This document shows, one piece after another, positions 13,186 to 14,033 of a stretch of 14,033 nucleotides of DNA. The first letter of the stretch is position 1, and each line of letters opens with the position of its first letter. A program made the translations under genes and the position numbers. Under the pieces are notes generated by a model. That model ran no database searches, had not been told where the DNA came from, and saw only the letters and a program-made list of their open reading frames with translations. The stretch covers positions 1-14,033 of the forward strand of contig JALXEI010000237.1 of assembly GCA_027069645.1 (NCBI GenBank), given 5' to 3'. The stretch is from Hyphomicrobiales bacterium. Its GTDB lineage: Bacteria; Pseudomonadota; Alphaproteobacteria; Rhizobiales; JAKIUO01.

Positions 13186-13890
13186 ATGAATCATTCAGTT
13201 GCAGTGCAAAAAGATGAACGTCACGAAACCGCAAAGAAAGAATCATCCTGGTTCGTTGCACCGCTTTTGGCCCTGGCTGCGGGGGCGATTGTAGCCTTTT
13301 TGCTGGTCATGGCCTTTTCCATGACAGTGGCCAACGCCCAGGAATTCGAGACGCAGGCCGATATTTTCGAGCTGTCACCCAAAAAGACGACAGAACTGGG
13401 TCTTTATCTCACCGCCAAAGAGGCTTACCGGTTCAAGAAGCAGAACCCGAAAGTGCTGTTTCTGGACGTGCGCACAAGGGCCGAAGTGAATTTCCTTGGC
13501 ATGCCTGATGTCGCTGATGCCAATATCCCGGTCAAACCCTTCACAACCATCCTGGCAAAGGACGGACAACGCTATCAGCGGGTCGACAATCCCGATTTCG
13601 TCGATGCAGTGGCCGACATGATCGCACGCAAGGGACTGCCCCGGGACCCGGTGCTATTCATCATGTGCCGCAACGGAAAGGGCTCGGCCATCGCCACCAA
13701 CAAGCTGGCCAATGCGGGCTATACAAAGGTCTATTCGATCATTGACGGCTATGAAGGCGATTTCGACAAACACGGCAAACACACGGTCAATGGCTGGCGC
13801 AATGCCGGGCTGCCTTGGTCCTATGGAATCGGCAGAGAGAGGGCCTACAGCTACAAAAAGCCGGGAAAGCAGGCGTCCAACAGCTTTTGA
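13186..13890 (+). CDS. Exported rhodanese-like sulfurtransferase
   Basis: A 234-residue protein with a 21-residue polar N-terminus, one hydrophobic segment (about 22-46) and a possible signal peptidase site after ANA (residues 49-51). It is therefore periplasmic or anchored facing the periplasm. The single rhodanese domain (about 70-215) has the LFLDVRTRAEVNFLG start motif and the active-site loop MCRNGKGS with C161, expected to carry a persulfide. YSIIDGYEGD and GWRNAGLPW are typical of the C-terminal half. The start at 13186 has GGAGG seven bases upstream; an ATG at 13138 lacks one. The ATTC-N8-GAAT operator about 100 bases upstream suggests induction by sulfide or persulfide. A region of 210 bases separates it from the kinase gene, so it is likely its own unit. 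The physiological acceptor is unknown. Confidence 0.88.
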   Translation: MNHSVAVQKDERHETAKKESSWFVAPLLALAAGAIVAFLLVMAFSMTVANAQEFETQADIFELSPKKTTELGLYLTAKEAYRFKKQNPKVLFLDVRTRAEVNFLGMPDVADANIPVKPFTTILAKDGQRYQRVDNPDFVDAVADMIARKGLPRDPVLFIMCRNGKGSAIATNKLANAGYTKVYSIIDGYEGDFDKHGKHTVNGWRNAGLPWSYGIGRERAYSYKKPGKQASNSF

Positions 13891-13907
13891 ACTCTCTCCC
13901 TCCCCCG

Positions 13908-14033
13908 GGTCATAAACTCATAAACAGGGTCGAGAATGGTGCCAAAAGCGCAAAAATACGAGGTTAAAATGATCGCAGCGCGTACTTTTGTACGAGCAAG
14001 ATCATTTTGGCCGCGGATTGCAGCGCTTTTGGC
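13908..14033. mobile_element. Second copy of the 262-bp inverted-repeat element, truncated by the window edge
   Basis: It starts with GGTCATAAACTC 18 bases after the rhodanese stop codon and aligns without gaps to 1471-1596, with six differences in 126 bases (about 95 percent identity). It includes the complete hairpin I. One change (CTTCTGGC to CTTTTGGC) makes the outer stem fully paired, and another turns a G-U pair into G-C. The right half with hairpin II is beyond the edge. It has the same orientation as copy 1, 12.4 kb away. Confidence 0.85.

Overview
This window looks like chromosomal DNA from a free-living alphaproteobacterium. It is moderately GC-rich. PheS has the extended C-terminal tail seen in that class, the CheZ-type protein is of the alphaproteobacterial kind, and the intergenic spaces carry palindromic repeats of types common there. 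The order cannot be settled from the sequence alone. No tRNA, rRNA, CRISPR array, prophage or intact transposase gene was seen.

Layout, left to right. A truncated DUF2939 protein (minus) runs off the left edge and follows a CheZ-type CheY phosphatase gene (minus). Next is a 262-bp repeat with terminal inverted repeats and two nested hairpins (1471-1732), then an HcaT-like major facilitator transporter (plus). A palindromic repeat pair lies in the convergent gap before a long minus-strand housekeeping block. In transcription order that block is rpmI, rplT, pheS, a membrane-anchored c-type cytochrome with a C-terminal heme site, one or two small membrane-protein genes, and pheT. So the normally adjacent pheS and pheT are separated by a cytochrome and small ORFs. 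The nadE gene (glutamine-dependent NAD+ synthetase) is divergent from rpmI on the plus strand. It is followed by a possible 41-codon ORF and a second palindromic repeat pair. A tightly spaced OmpR-type response regulator and sensor histidine kinase pair comes next. Then comes an exported rhodanese-like protein whose promoter region carries a perfect ATTC-N8-GAAT palindrome, the motif associated with SqrR/BigR-type persulfide-sensing repressors. The window ends inside a second copy of the 262-bp repeat, in the same orientation as the first.

How it works together. The central block is translation machinery: ribosomal proteins L35 and L20 and both subunits of phenylalanyl-tRNA synthetase, probably from a promoter at 8534-8562. 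NadE makes NAD+. The two-component pair is an independent envelope-sensing module. The rhodanese is probably sulfide- or persulfide-responsive.

The most unusual items are the structured inverted-repeat element (two copies, with sequence changes that mostly keep both hairpin pairing and an internal reading frame), the cytochrome and small-ORF insertion between pheS and pheT, a short near-duplicate of the pheT start just upstream of pheT, and the persulfide-type operator before the rhodanese gene. All functional statements rest on reading the sequence by eye; no database search was run.
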